A DNA stretch of 64,000 nt, taken from contig NZ_AUJP01000009.1 in assembly GCF_000424285.1 (NCBI RefSeq), positions 124,001 to 188,000 on the forward strand, written 5' to 3'. How positions within the stretch are numbered: position 1 is the first letter of the stretch; the number at the start of each line of letters is the position of its first letter. The translations under genes were made by a program, and so were the position numbers. The notes beneath the pieces are model-generated. The model worked only from the letters and a program-made list of their open reading frames with translations, did no database searches and was not told where the DNA came from. Shown here piece after piece: positions 46,038 to 53,769 of this stretch. Origin of the DNA: Butyrivibrio sp. MB2005 (GTDB lineage Bacteria; Bacillota; Clostridia; Lachnospirales; Lachnospiraceae).

Positions 46038-47459
46038 ATGAAAAAAAGAGCCGTAATAATTAAAAAATCAGTATGGCTGCTGCTTTTATTAGTGGCAGCC
46101 ATTTGCTGCATATACGCCTCTAAAAGCCCATATTTCAGGGTTAAGTGGCAGGATAAGTCCTTTACATCAAAACAGGGCTTATTTCTTGAGCTTAAAGCGA
46201 AAAGAGTCACTTTAAAAGCTTCTGATGGCAGCCCGATTTGGCACAGTGAGAAAAAGCTCCGGGTTCAGGATGCTTTTATTGAGGATGTGGATAGAAACGG
46301 TGATGAAGAGCTGGTTTTGCTTGTCTGGAAAAGAGGAAAGTACGGCAAACACAGACCATTCTGGGTAAAAAGCGACGAGATATGGTTGTCCCAGCATATT
46401 TTTATCTATGACATTACGGAAGATGGTATAAAACAGAAGTGGTTTGCCTCAGACATAGGCCGCATAGTCACAAGGATGAAGGTAGTAAGCGAAGAAAATG
46501 CCTTTTTCCTGGTGGAGGATGAGAGCGGTGACAATACCCTGTGGAGGTGGAGTTCATTTGGGTTAAAGAACTTTGATAACGGGGTTAAGTTCGTAGCTTT
46601 TGGGGACAATTTAATCCACAAGGATGTCTATGAATATGCTTATCAGCGGCAGAAGGGGAATTTTGACTTTCTTTACGAGCCCTTTATAGGCGAGATTCAA
46701 GGCGCTGACATAGCTGCGATTCAGGCGGAAACAGTTCTTGTAGATAAGGATCAGGCTGTAAGCGGCTATCCTGCCTTCGGATCCCCCATAGCAGTGGGAG
46801 AAGCCATAAAAAACGCGGGTTTTGACGTAGCTGCCTGTGCCAATAACCACTGTCTGGACAAAGGAATGTATGGTATAGATGTAAGCACAGATTTTTACAG
46901 GGAAAACGGCATAACCTGTGTGGGGATCCAGGGAACATCTGATACTGAGTACAGACCTTATGAAATCATCAGTAAAAATGGCATAAAATTTGCTCTTTTC
47001 GCCTATACATACGGAACAAACGGCAACGAAGCTCCGGCAAAATATCCGGCGGCGGTACATTACCTCCCAAAAACTACCGAAGAAGAGACCCGGTTTGTGG
47101 AAGAGATAAGAAAGGCCCGGGAAGATACGGATTTTACAGTTGTTTTCGTGCATTTTGGAGAGGAATACAATACAGAAGTCACAGAAGACCAAAAGCATGT
47201 GACAGAGCTTCTGGCTGAGGCCGGGGCTGATGTGGTAATCGGTGCTCATCCTCATGTGGTTCAGGAGATGAAGATGATGGATAGACCTGACGGCGGACAA
47301 ATGCTTGTGTATTATTCGCTGGGGAATTTCAGGTCGGCTAAAATGAAGGACAGAAATGCGGATATCGGCGGAGAAGCGGTCTTTACTGTGTGGCACACAT
47401 TCGACGGTGTAGGCCTTAAAGACTATGAAATGAAGGAGATAAATACTTTTTACAAATAG
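46038..47459 (+). CDS. CapA-type (PGA_cap) metallophosphatase-like protein, membrane-anchored
   Basis: The 473-residue protein has an N-terminal membrane helix (SVWLLLLLVAAICCIYAS), a beta-rich region of about 150 residues, and a CapA domain from about residue 183: VKFVAFGDNLIHKDVY, ACANNHCLDKGMYG, VFVHFGEEYN and VVIGAHPHVVQ. These match metallophosphatase ligand motifs. The first Asp-Asn motif reads FGDNLIH; in many CapA proteins it is GDVMLG. Family members take part in poly-gamma-glutamate or capsule synthesis, but many are of unknown role. Start 46038 is two bases after the DUF3160 stop. Confidence 0.87.
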   Translation: MKKRAVIIKKSVWLLLLLVAAICCIYASKSPYFRVKWQDKSFTSKQGLFLELKAKRVTLKASDGSPIWHSEKKLRVQDAFIEDVDRNGDEELVLLVWKRGKYGKHRPFWVKSDEIWLSQHIFIYDITEDGIKQKWFASDIGRIVTRMKVVSEENAFFLVEDESGDNTLWRWSSFGLKNFDNGVKFVAFGDNLIHKDVYEYAYQRQKGNFDFLYEPFIGEIQGADIAAIQAETVLVDKDQAVSGYPAFGSPIAVGEAIKNAGFDVAACANNHCLDKGMYGIDVSTDFYRENGITCVGIQGTSDTEYRPYEIISKNGIKFALFAYTYGTNGNEAPAKYPAAVHYLPKTTEEETRFVEEIRKAREDTDFTVVFVHFGEEYNTEVTEDQKHVTELLAEAGADVVIGAHPHVVQEMKMMDRPDGGQMLVYYSLGNFRSAKMKDRNADIGGEAVFTVWHTFDGVGLKDYEMKEINTFYK

Positions 47460-47477
47460 TTGATGTCATGACATCAA
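47460..47477. repeat. Perfect 18-bp palindrome TTGATGTCATGACATCAA
   Basis: It starts directly after the stop codon of the CapA-like gene and joins TGATGT and ACATCA with a CATG spacer. Another TGATGT follows at 47493. It is the same motif as in the parA-upstream array. Confidence 0.7.
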
Positions 47478-47497
47478 TACAACAAAGCAACATGATG

Positions 47498-47537
47498 TGC
47501 GCCGGGAGAAACCAATTACCTCCTGGCGCACTATTTT
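47498..47537 (+). terminator. Terminator of the DUF3160-CapA operon
   Basis: GTGCGCCGGGAG and CTCCTGGCGCAC pair with one G-T, followed by TATTTTATT. Confidence 0.85.
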
Positions 47538-47652
47538 ATTAATTTTAAATTTATAGGTTGTTAATGGAATTTGAGCTTTTTGCTGTTTAAAATTATTTTA
47601 TGTAGCTGTGCAATGAGAGTCTTTTTGTAGTCATACAGCGCAGGGAACGCCT

Positions 47653-49482
47653 ATGCATAGATCCAAGCAAAAGTTATATCTTCGCAGGATTGGCATTTTT
47701 TTACTGATAATGGCAATCACAGCGGGGGTCATGATTGGCATATTCTATAAACTATATGATGCATCTAAGCAGAGCATCATTGGTTCATGGCGCAATAAAA
47801 CAAAAGAAATCGCGCAGGAATTCAGTTATTACATAAAAATGCCCATGGATGCTGTTTCATTTTCAGCCATCAAGGTCAATGAGATGCTTAAGGACAATGT
47901 TCCGGAAAATGAAGTTGGGCGCTATCTGATAGACGAAACCCAGGTTTATTCAACCATAATCAGCGATAATACCACCGGTATTTACGGATATTACAGAGGA
48001 ACCTATCTCGATGGAAGCGGATGGACACCGCCGGAGGATTATGAACCAACCAGCAGGCCCTGGTACATTGATGCGGTCAAGGGCGATGGTGAAATTGTCA
48101 CGGTTAAGCCATATAAGAATTTGCAGACATTTACTATGATGATGTCTGTTTCACAGCTTCTTGATGATGGCGAGAGCGTGGTTTCTATGGATATTTTCAT
48201 AGATGGCGTCCAGAAAATGATAGAGGATATCTCTGAAGACAAGCATATACAGGAAGCCTTTGTTATCGACAAAAACGGATTTATTGTGGCCCATACAGAT
48301 AGTAATAAGATAGCGGTTCACCTCAGTTATGACGGCAATGAAACGGATAGAGAGCTCTATGAGATTCTTAAAAAAGAGGATCGCAATTATGTTGAGTTTT
48401 CGTCTTCCGACGGAAGTAACATCGTTTTCATCGAGGATGTGAACGGTGTATGGAAAACCGTGGTGGTTTTGGATAAAAGAGATACGTTTTCATCTCTTAA
48501 ATCCATCTACGTTATGTCGGGAGCAGTCCTTTTTGCCATTGCCATGACGCTGATCCTTTTGTTTATGTATCTGAATGAGAAGCACAGGGAAAATGTGGAG
48601 CTTAGCAGGGAAGTTGAGGCTATAGCTGATATTTATATGATCGTCCTAAAGATCGATCTGGTGCGGGATACGGTAAAGACTCTGCGTTTTAATAAAGGCG
48701 ATGCCAGAAGTTTTCAGAGCAGTTTCAAGAACTACAGGCATAGTGCGCTTAAAATGGCTGATCAGATAGCATCAGGTCAGTTTAAGGCGCTTTTGGAACG
48801 GTTTATGGACCCCAATACGCTGGAAAAACGTCTGGAGGGAATTAATTCAATCTCCCAGGAATTTATAGATTATAACAACAGATGGATGCGCATCAGATTT
48901 ATTGTTGTAGGCAGAGACGAAAAGGGATCACTGCAACAGGTCATTCTGGCCTTTGAGTCCATTGATGAGGACAAAAAGAGGCAGGAAGCCTTCAAAAAGC
49001 TGTCTGAAACAGACAGAATGACAGGAATAAGAAACCGCGGAAGCGGAGAATCCATGATAAAGAGCAGGCTTGCAGAAGGAAAAAGCGGCATGTTCTGTGT
49101 AATGGATGCGGACAATTTTAAAGCTATTAATGATAATTATGGTCACAAGGTTGGAGATAAGGTGATCATTGAGATAGCAAAGTGCATGCAGTCTGCCTTC
49201 AGAGATTCTGATGTGGTATTCAGACTTGGAGGCGATGAATTTGCTGCCTTTGCAGATGGCGTAGAAAATGAGAGCGTAGGACGTCTGGTAATAGGACGTT
49301 TCTTTGAAGCAATTAACAATATGAGTATCCCGGAACTTGGGGATAGAAAAGTCAGCATCAGTGTCGGTGCCGCTTTCTATCCTTCGTCCAACGTGGATAC
49401 ATTTGACCTGTTATATATGCGCGCAGATGAAGGCGCATACGAAAGCAAGAGATATGAAGGAAACTTCATATCCTTTAAATAG
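47653..49482 (+). CDS. Diguanylate cyclase with dCache-type extracellular sensor
   Basis: The 609-residue protein has TM1 near residues 10-32, a Cache-like extracellular domain (DNTTGIYGYYRGTYLDGSGW and SRPWYIDAVKGDGEIV are typical), and TM2 near residues 280-302 (AVLFAIAMTLILLFMYL). A PAS-like linker and a GGDEF domain follow. The GGDEF motif is intact at residues 526-530 (FRLGGDEFAAF), and an inhibitory RxxD site (RDSD) lies five residues before it. It makes c-di-GMP from GTP in response to an extracellular small molecule. It starts at 47653 and is monocistronic. Confidence 0.92.
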   Translation: MHRSKQKLYLRRIGIFLLIMAITAGVMIGIFYKLYDASKQSIIGSWRNKTKEIAQEFSYYIKMPMDAVSFSAIKVNEMLKDNVPENEVGRYLIDETQVYSTIISDNTTGIYGYYRGTYLDGSGWTPPEDYEPTSRPWYIDAVKGDGEIVTVKPYKNLQTFTMMMSVSQLLDDGESVVSMDIFIDGVQKMIEDISEDKHIQEAFVIDKNGFIVAHTDSNKIAVHLSYDGNETDRELYEILKKEDRNYVEFSSSDGSNIVFIEDVNGVWKTVVVLDKRDTFSSLKSIYVMSGAVLFAIAMTLILLFMYLNEKHRENVELSREVEAIADIYMIVLKIDLVRDTVKTLRFNKGDARSFQSSFKNYRHSALKMADQIASGQFKALLERFMDPNTLEKRLEGINSISQEFIDYNNRWMRIRFIVVGRDEKGSLQQVILAFESIDEDKKRQEAFKKLSETDRMTGIRNRGSGESMIKSRLAEGKSGMFCVMDADNFKAINDNYGHKVGDKVIIEIAKCMQSAFRDSDVVFRLGGDEFAAFADGVENESVGRLVIGRFFEAINNMSIPELGDRKVSISVGAAFYPSSNVDTFDLLYMRADEGAYESKRYEGNFISFK

Positions 49483-49483
49483 C

Positions 49484-50350
49484 CTATCTTGAAGTCCAGT
49501 ACATGTTTCTGAACTCGGTAGGTGTGCAGTTTTTGATGATCTTAAACATTCTGATAAATGAGGACAGAGACGGGAAACCGCAGTTAAGGGCTACGTCGGT
49601 AATGGAGTTCCTTGGATCTATCAGGTATGTTTCTGCCTTGGCTATACGTTTCTGATTGACATATTTGTAGAAAGAAACGTTGGTAAACTGCTTAAATCTG
49701 CGGGAGAAATAAAACTTACTGAATCCGCTTTTTCCGGCAATCTCATCAAGGCTTAAATCTTCGGAGCAGTGCTCCTGAATATAATCACAGATTTCAATAA
49801 ATCTCTCGAAATACTCGTCTCTGCGGACATGCTCCACAGGGTCATCTTCGACGCTTCTCTTTACGAAATTCTTGCCGATGCAGGATAGGAATTCAAGAAG
49901 CTTACAATATATGTCCACCTCTGAAAAAGAGGCATTTTCTTTGTAAATCTCGGTGATTTCCAGCAAAAGGGAACGCACTTTATTATAAATCTGAGGATAA
50001 TCTTCAGGGGTAACCACTATATAAGGGGACATGATGCTGATAAGCGTCTCAACCTCGTGCATAAATCTCAGCTCAGTGGTATCGGGCTGGAAAATAATAC
50101 GCTGACCTTCCTCCGGTGCCTTAATAGAGTGAATACAGCCTGGGCAGATTATGATGATATCACCCTCGCGAAGGCTTACGTTCTCCCCTGCGCAGTTTAA
50201 GTCATAGCAGCTGCGAATGGGCATAATAATCTCAATTGCAGCGTGCCAGTGCGGGGGATAATCCTCATACTCATCATTGTCATAGAGCTTAAGAGATGTG
50301 CTCTGCTTATAATTGACGGTTTCAACCAGTCCATTTAATGTTTCGATCAT
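49484..50350 (-). CDS. AraC-family regulator with cupin sensor domain
   Basis: The 288-residue protein has an N-terminal cupin (HWHAAIEIIMPIRS and LREGDIIIICPGCIHS) and a C-terminal double HTH (LSLDEIAGKSGFSKFYFSRR and ITDVALNCGFPSLSSFIRMF). It belongs to the AraC/XylS group that controls carbohydrate genes. It is divergent from the GH43 gene with 316 bases between, so it is the likely regulator of that gene. The ligand is unknown. Confidence 0.92.
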   Translation of the reverse strand: MIETLNGLVETVNYKQSTSLKLYDNDEYEDYPPHWHAAIEIIMPIRSCYDLNCAGENVSLREGDIIIICPGCIHSIKAPEEGQRIIFQPDTTELRFMHEVETLISIMSPYIVVTPEDYPQIYNKVRSLLLEITEIYKENASFSEVDIYCKLLEFLSCIGKNFVKRSVEDDPVEHVRRDEYFERFIEICDYIQEHCSEDLSLDEIAGKSGFSKFYFSRRFKQFTNVSFYKYVNQKRIAKAETYLIDPRNSITDVALNCGFPSLSSFIRMFKIIKNCTPTEFRNMYWTSR

Positions 50351-50666
50351 ATTTAATACCTCTTATGCGCCTGTTTATCCATGTTTATGGCGCAATAACT
50401 CTTAAAACTCCCTGCGGATTCCCCCTCCAAAAAGCGCAAGAATTATTAATTGATATGTACTATTTTATTACAAAAAGATGCTCTATCAACAATGAAAAAT
50501 TGCTGTTTAATGATTAATAATTGCTATTTATTGCCACTATTTCGATATTTTGCCCAAAAATCCGAGCAATAATTAGTAGCTAATTAACAAGCATTGAAAA
50601 GATTAAGATTTTAAGCTGTGTTATTTTGTTATTACCAAAGAATTGATTCATTTTAAGGAGACAAAT
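50351..50666. promoter_or_regulatory. Shared AraC/GH43 promoter region
   Basis: The 316-base gap is AT-rich. TTGCTATTTATTGCC and related TTGCT-T words at about 50498-50540 may be AraC half sites, but I cannot assign them. AAGGAG at 50655-50660 is the GH43 ribosome binding site. Confidence 0.4.
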
Positions 50667-51647
50667 ATGAGCAAAGAAAGAGAGCCCTTAGTTACACATA
50701 TTTTCACAGCTGACCCTTCAGCTCATTATTTTAATGGCAAGATCTATGTGTATCCTTCACATGACGTTCCGCATAACGGCGAGGATAATGACAACGGTGA
50801 TGAATATCAGATGGAGGATTATCACATTCTCTCCATGGATGAGATTGGAGGAGAGGTTACAGATCACGGCGTAGCCCTCAGCATGCATGATGTGCCCTGG
50901 GTCAGAGACCAGATGTGGGCTCCTGATGCAGTTTGCAAGGATGGAAAATACTATCTGTTTTTCCCTGCAAGAGATAAGGAAGGCAACTTCAGACTGGGAG
51001 TTGCTGTAAGCGACAAGCCGGAAGGCCCCTTCACACCTGAGGAGAACTGCATCGAGGGAAGCTTTAGTATCGATCCCTGCTCATTTATGGATGATGACGG
51101 CAAGGTTTATGTATATTTTGGCGGACTTTGGGGAGGACAGCTTGAGAAGTACAGAACAGGCAAGTTCAATCCTGAGGGAACAGAGCCTGAGAAAAATGAA
51201 CCCGCTGTGTGCCCTAAATGCGCACTTATGAGCGATGATCTTAAGTCATTTGCAGAAACGCCAGTAGATATCCAGATTCTTGACGAGGACGGCAATCCGC
51301 TCCTTGCAGGAGATGAGGGCCGCAGATATTTCGAGGGCCCATGGATGCACAAGTATAACGGCAAGTACTATTTCTCATATTCTACAGGAACAACCCATTA
51401 TATCTGCTATGCAGTCGGCGATAAGCCCTATGGTCCTTTTACCTATAAGGGACGCATAATGGAGCCTGTTATCGGTTGGACAACTCATCACTCAGTAGTT
51501 GAGGTTGAGGGAAAATGGTACCTCTTCTACCATGACTGTGAGCTGTCAGGCGGTATCAACCACAGAAGATGTGTGAAATATACTGAGCTTCACTACAATG
51601 AGGATGGCACTATTCAGACAATCCATCCCTATGACCACAAGAATTGA
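50667..51647 (+). CDS. GH43-family arabinofuranosidase/xylosidase
   Basis: The 326-residue protein is a single five-bladed GH43 domain. Catalytic residues are visible: the base Asp in FTADPSAHYFNGKIYVYPSH, the pKa-tuning Asp in GSFSIDPCSFMDDDGKVYVY, and the acid Glu in RYFEGPWMHKYNGKYYFSYS. There is no signal peptide, so it acts on imported oligosaccharides. The family covers beta-xylosidases and alpha-L-arabinofuranosidases; the exact activity is undecided. The start at 50667 follows AAGGAG, and the longer frame from 50643 has none. A long hairpin overlaps its stop codon. Confidence 0.88.
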   Translation: MSKEREPLVTHIFTADPSAHYFNGKIYVYPSHDVPHNGEDNDNGDEYQMEDYHILSMDEIGGEVTDHGVALSMHDVPWVRDQMWAPDAVCKDGKYYLFFPARDKEGNFRLGVAVSDKPEGPFTPEENCIEGSFSIDPCSFMDDDGKVYVYFGGLWGGQLEKYRTGKFNPEGTEPEKNEPAVCPKCALMSDDLKSFAETPVDIQILDEDGNPLLAGDEGRRYFEGPWMHKYNGKYYFSYSTGTTHYICYAVGDKPYGPFTYKGRIMEPVIGWTTHHSVVEVEGKWYLFYHDCELSGGINHRRCVKYTELHYNEDGTIQTIHPYDHKN

Positions 51648-51686
51648 AGAACTTAGGGAGAGATAGTCACTTCAATTTGTGGTCAT
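51631..51686 (+). repeat. Long hairpin spanning the GH43 stop codon
   Basis: ATGACCACAA (51631-51640) and ATTGAAG (51643-51649) pair with CTTCAAT (51670-51676) and TTGTGGTCAT (51677-51686): 17 pairs with a GA bulge. The stop TGA lies in the left arm. No T tract follows, so it may protect the mRNA 3' end rather than terminate. Confidence 0.7.
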
Positions 51687-51797
51687 AGCACACCTATTTA
51701 GGTAAAACCTATAAGATACTTCCTTGTTAATAACTTCTTCGAAGCGTATAATTACGTTATGCACAATTTAATTCATGCAAAAGAGGAGGTATTGGGG

Positions 51798-52190
51798 ATG
51801 CAGGAAGTATATGAATTCTTAAAAAAGTGCGGAACTTACTATTTGGCAACGGTTGATGGGGATCAGCCCAGGGTTCGTCCTTTCGGAACCGTTGATATTT
51901 TCGAGGATAAGCTTTATATCCAGACCGGTAAGGCTAAGGATGTTTCCAAGCAGATTCAGAAGAATCCCAAGGTTGAGATCTGCGGATTCGCAGAGGGACA
52001 GTGGGTAAGAGTTGCAGGCGAGCTTGTTCGCGATGACAGAGTAGAAGCTAAAAAGCACATGCTTGACGCTTATCCGTCACTTCAGGGCATGTATTCAGCA
52101 GAGGATGACAATACAGAGGTTCTGTATTTCAAGAATGCTGTTGCAACCTTCGCATCATTTGGCGGAGAGCCCAAAGTAGTTAAATTTTAA
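51798..52190 (+). CDS. Pyridoxamine 5'-phosphate oxidase-fold flavoprotein
   Basis: The 130-residue protein is a split-barrel FMN-binding protein (CGTYYLATVDGDQPRVRPFG, then LYIQTGKAKDVSKQI and GQWVRVAGELV). Short PPOX-like proteins of this type are usually FMN- or F420-binding reductases or nitroimidazole-resistance-like proteins rather than true PdxH. The start at 51798 follows GAGGAGG by eight bases. It is monocistronic with a strong terminator. Confidence 0.88.
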   Translation: MQEVYEFLKKCGTYYLATVDGDQPRVRPFGTVDIFEDKLYIQTGKAKDVSKQIQKNPKVEICGFAEGQWVRVAGELVRDDRVEAKKHMLDAYPSLQGMYSAEDDNTEVLYFKNAVATFASFGGEPKVVKF

Positions 52191-52207
52191 TAAAGTTTCT
52201 AAAGAAT

Positions 52208-52242
52208 CGGCGCAGGTTTACGTAAACCTGCGCCGTTTTTTT
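52208..52242 (+). terminator. Terminator of the PPOX gene
   Basis: A perfect 28-base palindrome begins CGGCGCAGGTTTAC and is followed by seven Ts. Confidence 0.95.
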
Positions 52243-52394
52243 AGGTATTTACTGCCTTTACACCCTCATTTTGCGTAAAAGTGCACTTGTTGATGAAAAA
52301 GCGTTATTTTCATATAATTAATGAAAAAATAATATCAGTGAATTACTACGTTGAGACATAAAAGAGATTTGCAGAATTGAGGGGGCTATAAAGC

Positions 52395-53681
52395 ATGAGA
52401 AAGATTATCTGCAGCATTTTAGTTTTAAGCGTTTTGTCGCTGACGGCTTGTGGCAGTAAAGCACCGGAAGAAGCAAAGGGAGAGTTCAGCCCGTCGCTTG
52501 ATACAAACACTGAGTGCAGTCTTACTGTGGCCGGAAGCTACGATAATTTCGAGGCCTTAGAGGCCGAATTTGACAGATTCAACGAGATATATCCAAATGT
52601 TCAGCTTAGCTATGTGAAGCTTGATGACTATAACAATGTATTGGACACAGCGCTGGAAGGCGATGACAAGCCCAATATTTTCTTTACCTTTGCCTCGATG
52701 GTGGACGACGAAAAATACAGTCACATTTTTACTCTTACTGAGGATTTGTCGGACTCCGCTCTTGGCCTTAATCTTGGCTGCATTCGCGAAGGCCTTATTT
52801 ACCATGATGATGAAAACCATGTAATGATGGTGCCGGTTTTTTCAAGAAGCTATGGCATGCTGGTGAACAACGATCTTTTTGAAAAAGAAGGATTAAAAGT
52901 TCCCACCACATGGAATGAGCTTTTAGATGTGTGTGAAAAATTTAAAAGTAAGGGCTATGCAAACCCTATGATGGGTTACAGTGCAGGGTCATCCAGCTGT
53001 TTCATGTACACAGTTGCTTATCCCATGTTTGTAGCCAGCCTTGCAGAAAAGCAGGAAGCCCTTGATCTTGCCAATAATCTCGATCCCGCAGCAGGAGAAT
53101 ACATGCGTCCTGCTCTGGAAGCTGTTGATAACCTGGTTCAAAGCGGATGCATCGATATTGCTGAATGCGATAAGATCGAGGACAACTACACTGAGGTAAT
53201 TCTGCGCTTTTTCGAAGGCGATGTACCTATGATGATCTGCAGTGGGGATACCGTGTCCGGAACCAGGAAACGTGAGACCCAGTCTGAGGCCTTTTCCCAG
53301 AATCCTTTTAGTTACACATTTTCTCCTATACCTTTGACAGATAAGGGCGGATACTTTATTGACAGTCCTTCTGTAGAGTTTTCCGTAAATAAGGAATGCG
53401 AAAACCTGGACATGACCAATGAGTTTATGCGTTTCCTTATAACAAATAAGGAGCTTGATGAGATGGCTTCTGTGAAGCGTCTTGTAACGCCTACATCTGA
53501 TCTGTCTTTTGATGCGGTTTATGCGCCTTTTGGACAGGTACCTGCTGATCGCACAATTTCCCCTGAGGTAATTGGTGTCACAGATCCGCTTACAGTACAG
53601 ATTAAAGGTGCGGCTTATCAGGTTGGAAAAGGCGAGATCACCATTGATGATGCTGTTTCCATGTATGGAACCTTTGAGTGA
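52395..53681 (+). CDS. Sugar-type solute-binding lipoprotein upstream of a hybrid kinase
   Basis: The 428-residue protein has a lipoprotein signal (MRKIICSILVLSVLSLTAC, lipid Cys19) and a family 1 binding domain (AEFDRFNEIYPNVQLSYVKL, VNNDLFEKEGLKVPTTWNEL). No permease follows; instead a hybrid histidine kinase gene starts 88 bases later. It may bring a ligand to the kinase's outer domain, as in known binding-protein/kinase pairs. GAGGGGGC precedes the ATG. Confidence 0.87.
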   Translation: MRKIICSILVLSVLSLTACGSKAPEEAKGEFSPSLDTNTECSLTVAGSYDNFEALEAEFDRFNEIYPNVQLSYVKLDDYNNVLDTALEGDDKPNIFFTFASMVDDEKYSHIFTLTEDLSDSALGLNLGCIREGLIYHDDENHVMMVPVFSRSYGMLVNNDLFEKEGLKVPTTWNELLDVCEKFKSKGYANPMMGYSAGSSSCFMYTVAYPMFVASLAEKQEALDLANNLDPAAGEYMRPALEAVDNLVQSGCIDIAECDKIEDNYTEVILRFFEGDVPMMICSGDTVSGTRKRETQSEAFSQNPFSYTFSPIPLTDKGGYFIDSPSVEFSVNKECENLDMTNEFMRFLITNKELDEMASVKRLVTPTSDLSFDAVYAPFGQVPADRTISPEVIGVTDPLTVQIKGAAYQVGKGEITIDDAVSMYGTFE

Positions 53682-53769
53682 AAATAGCGCAAATGCAAGG
53701 AAGAACCTACTGTTATGATATAATTGTCTGGCAAGAATTTGACAATTGGGATGCCTTGGAGGATGTCGC

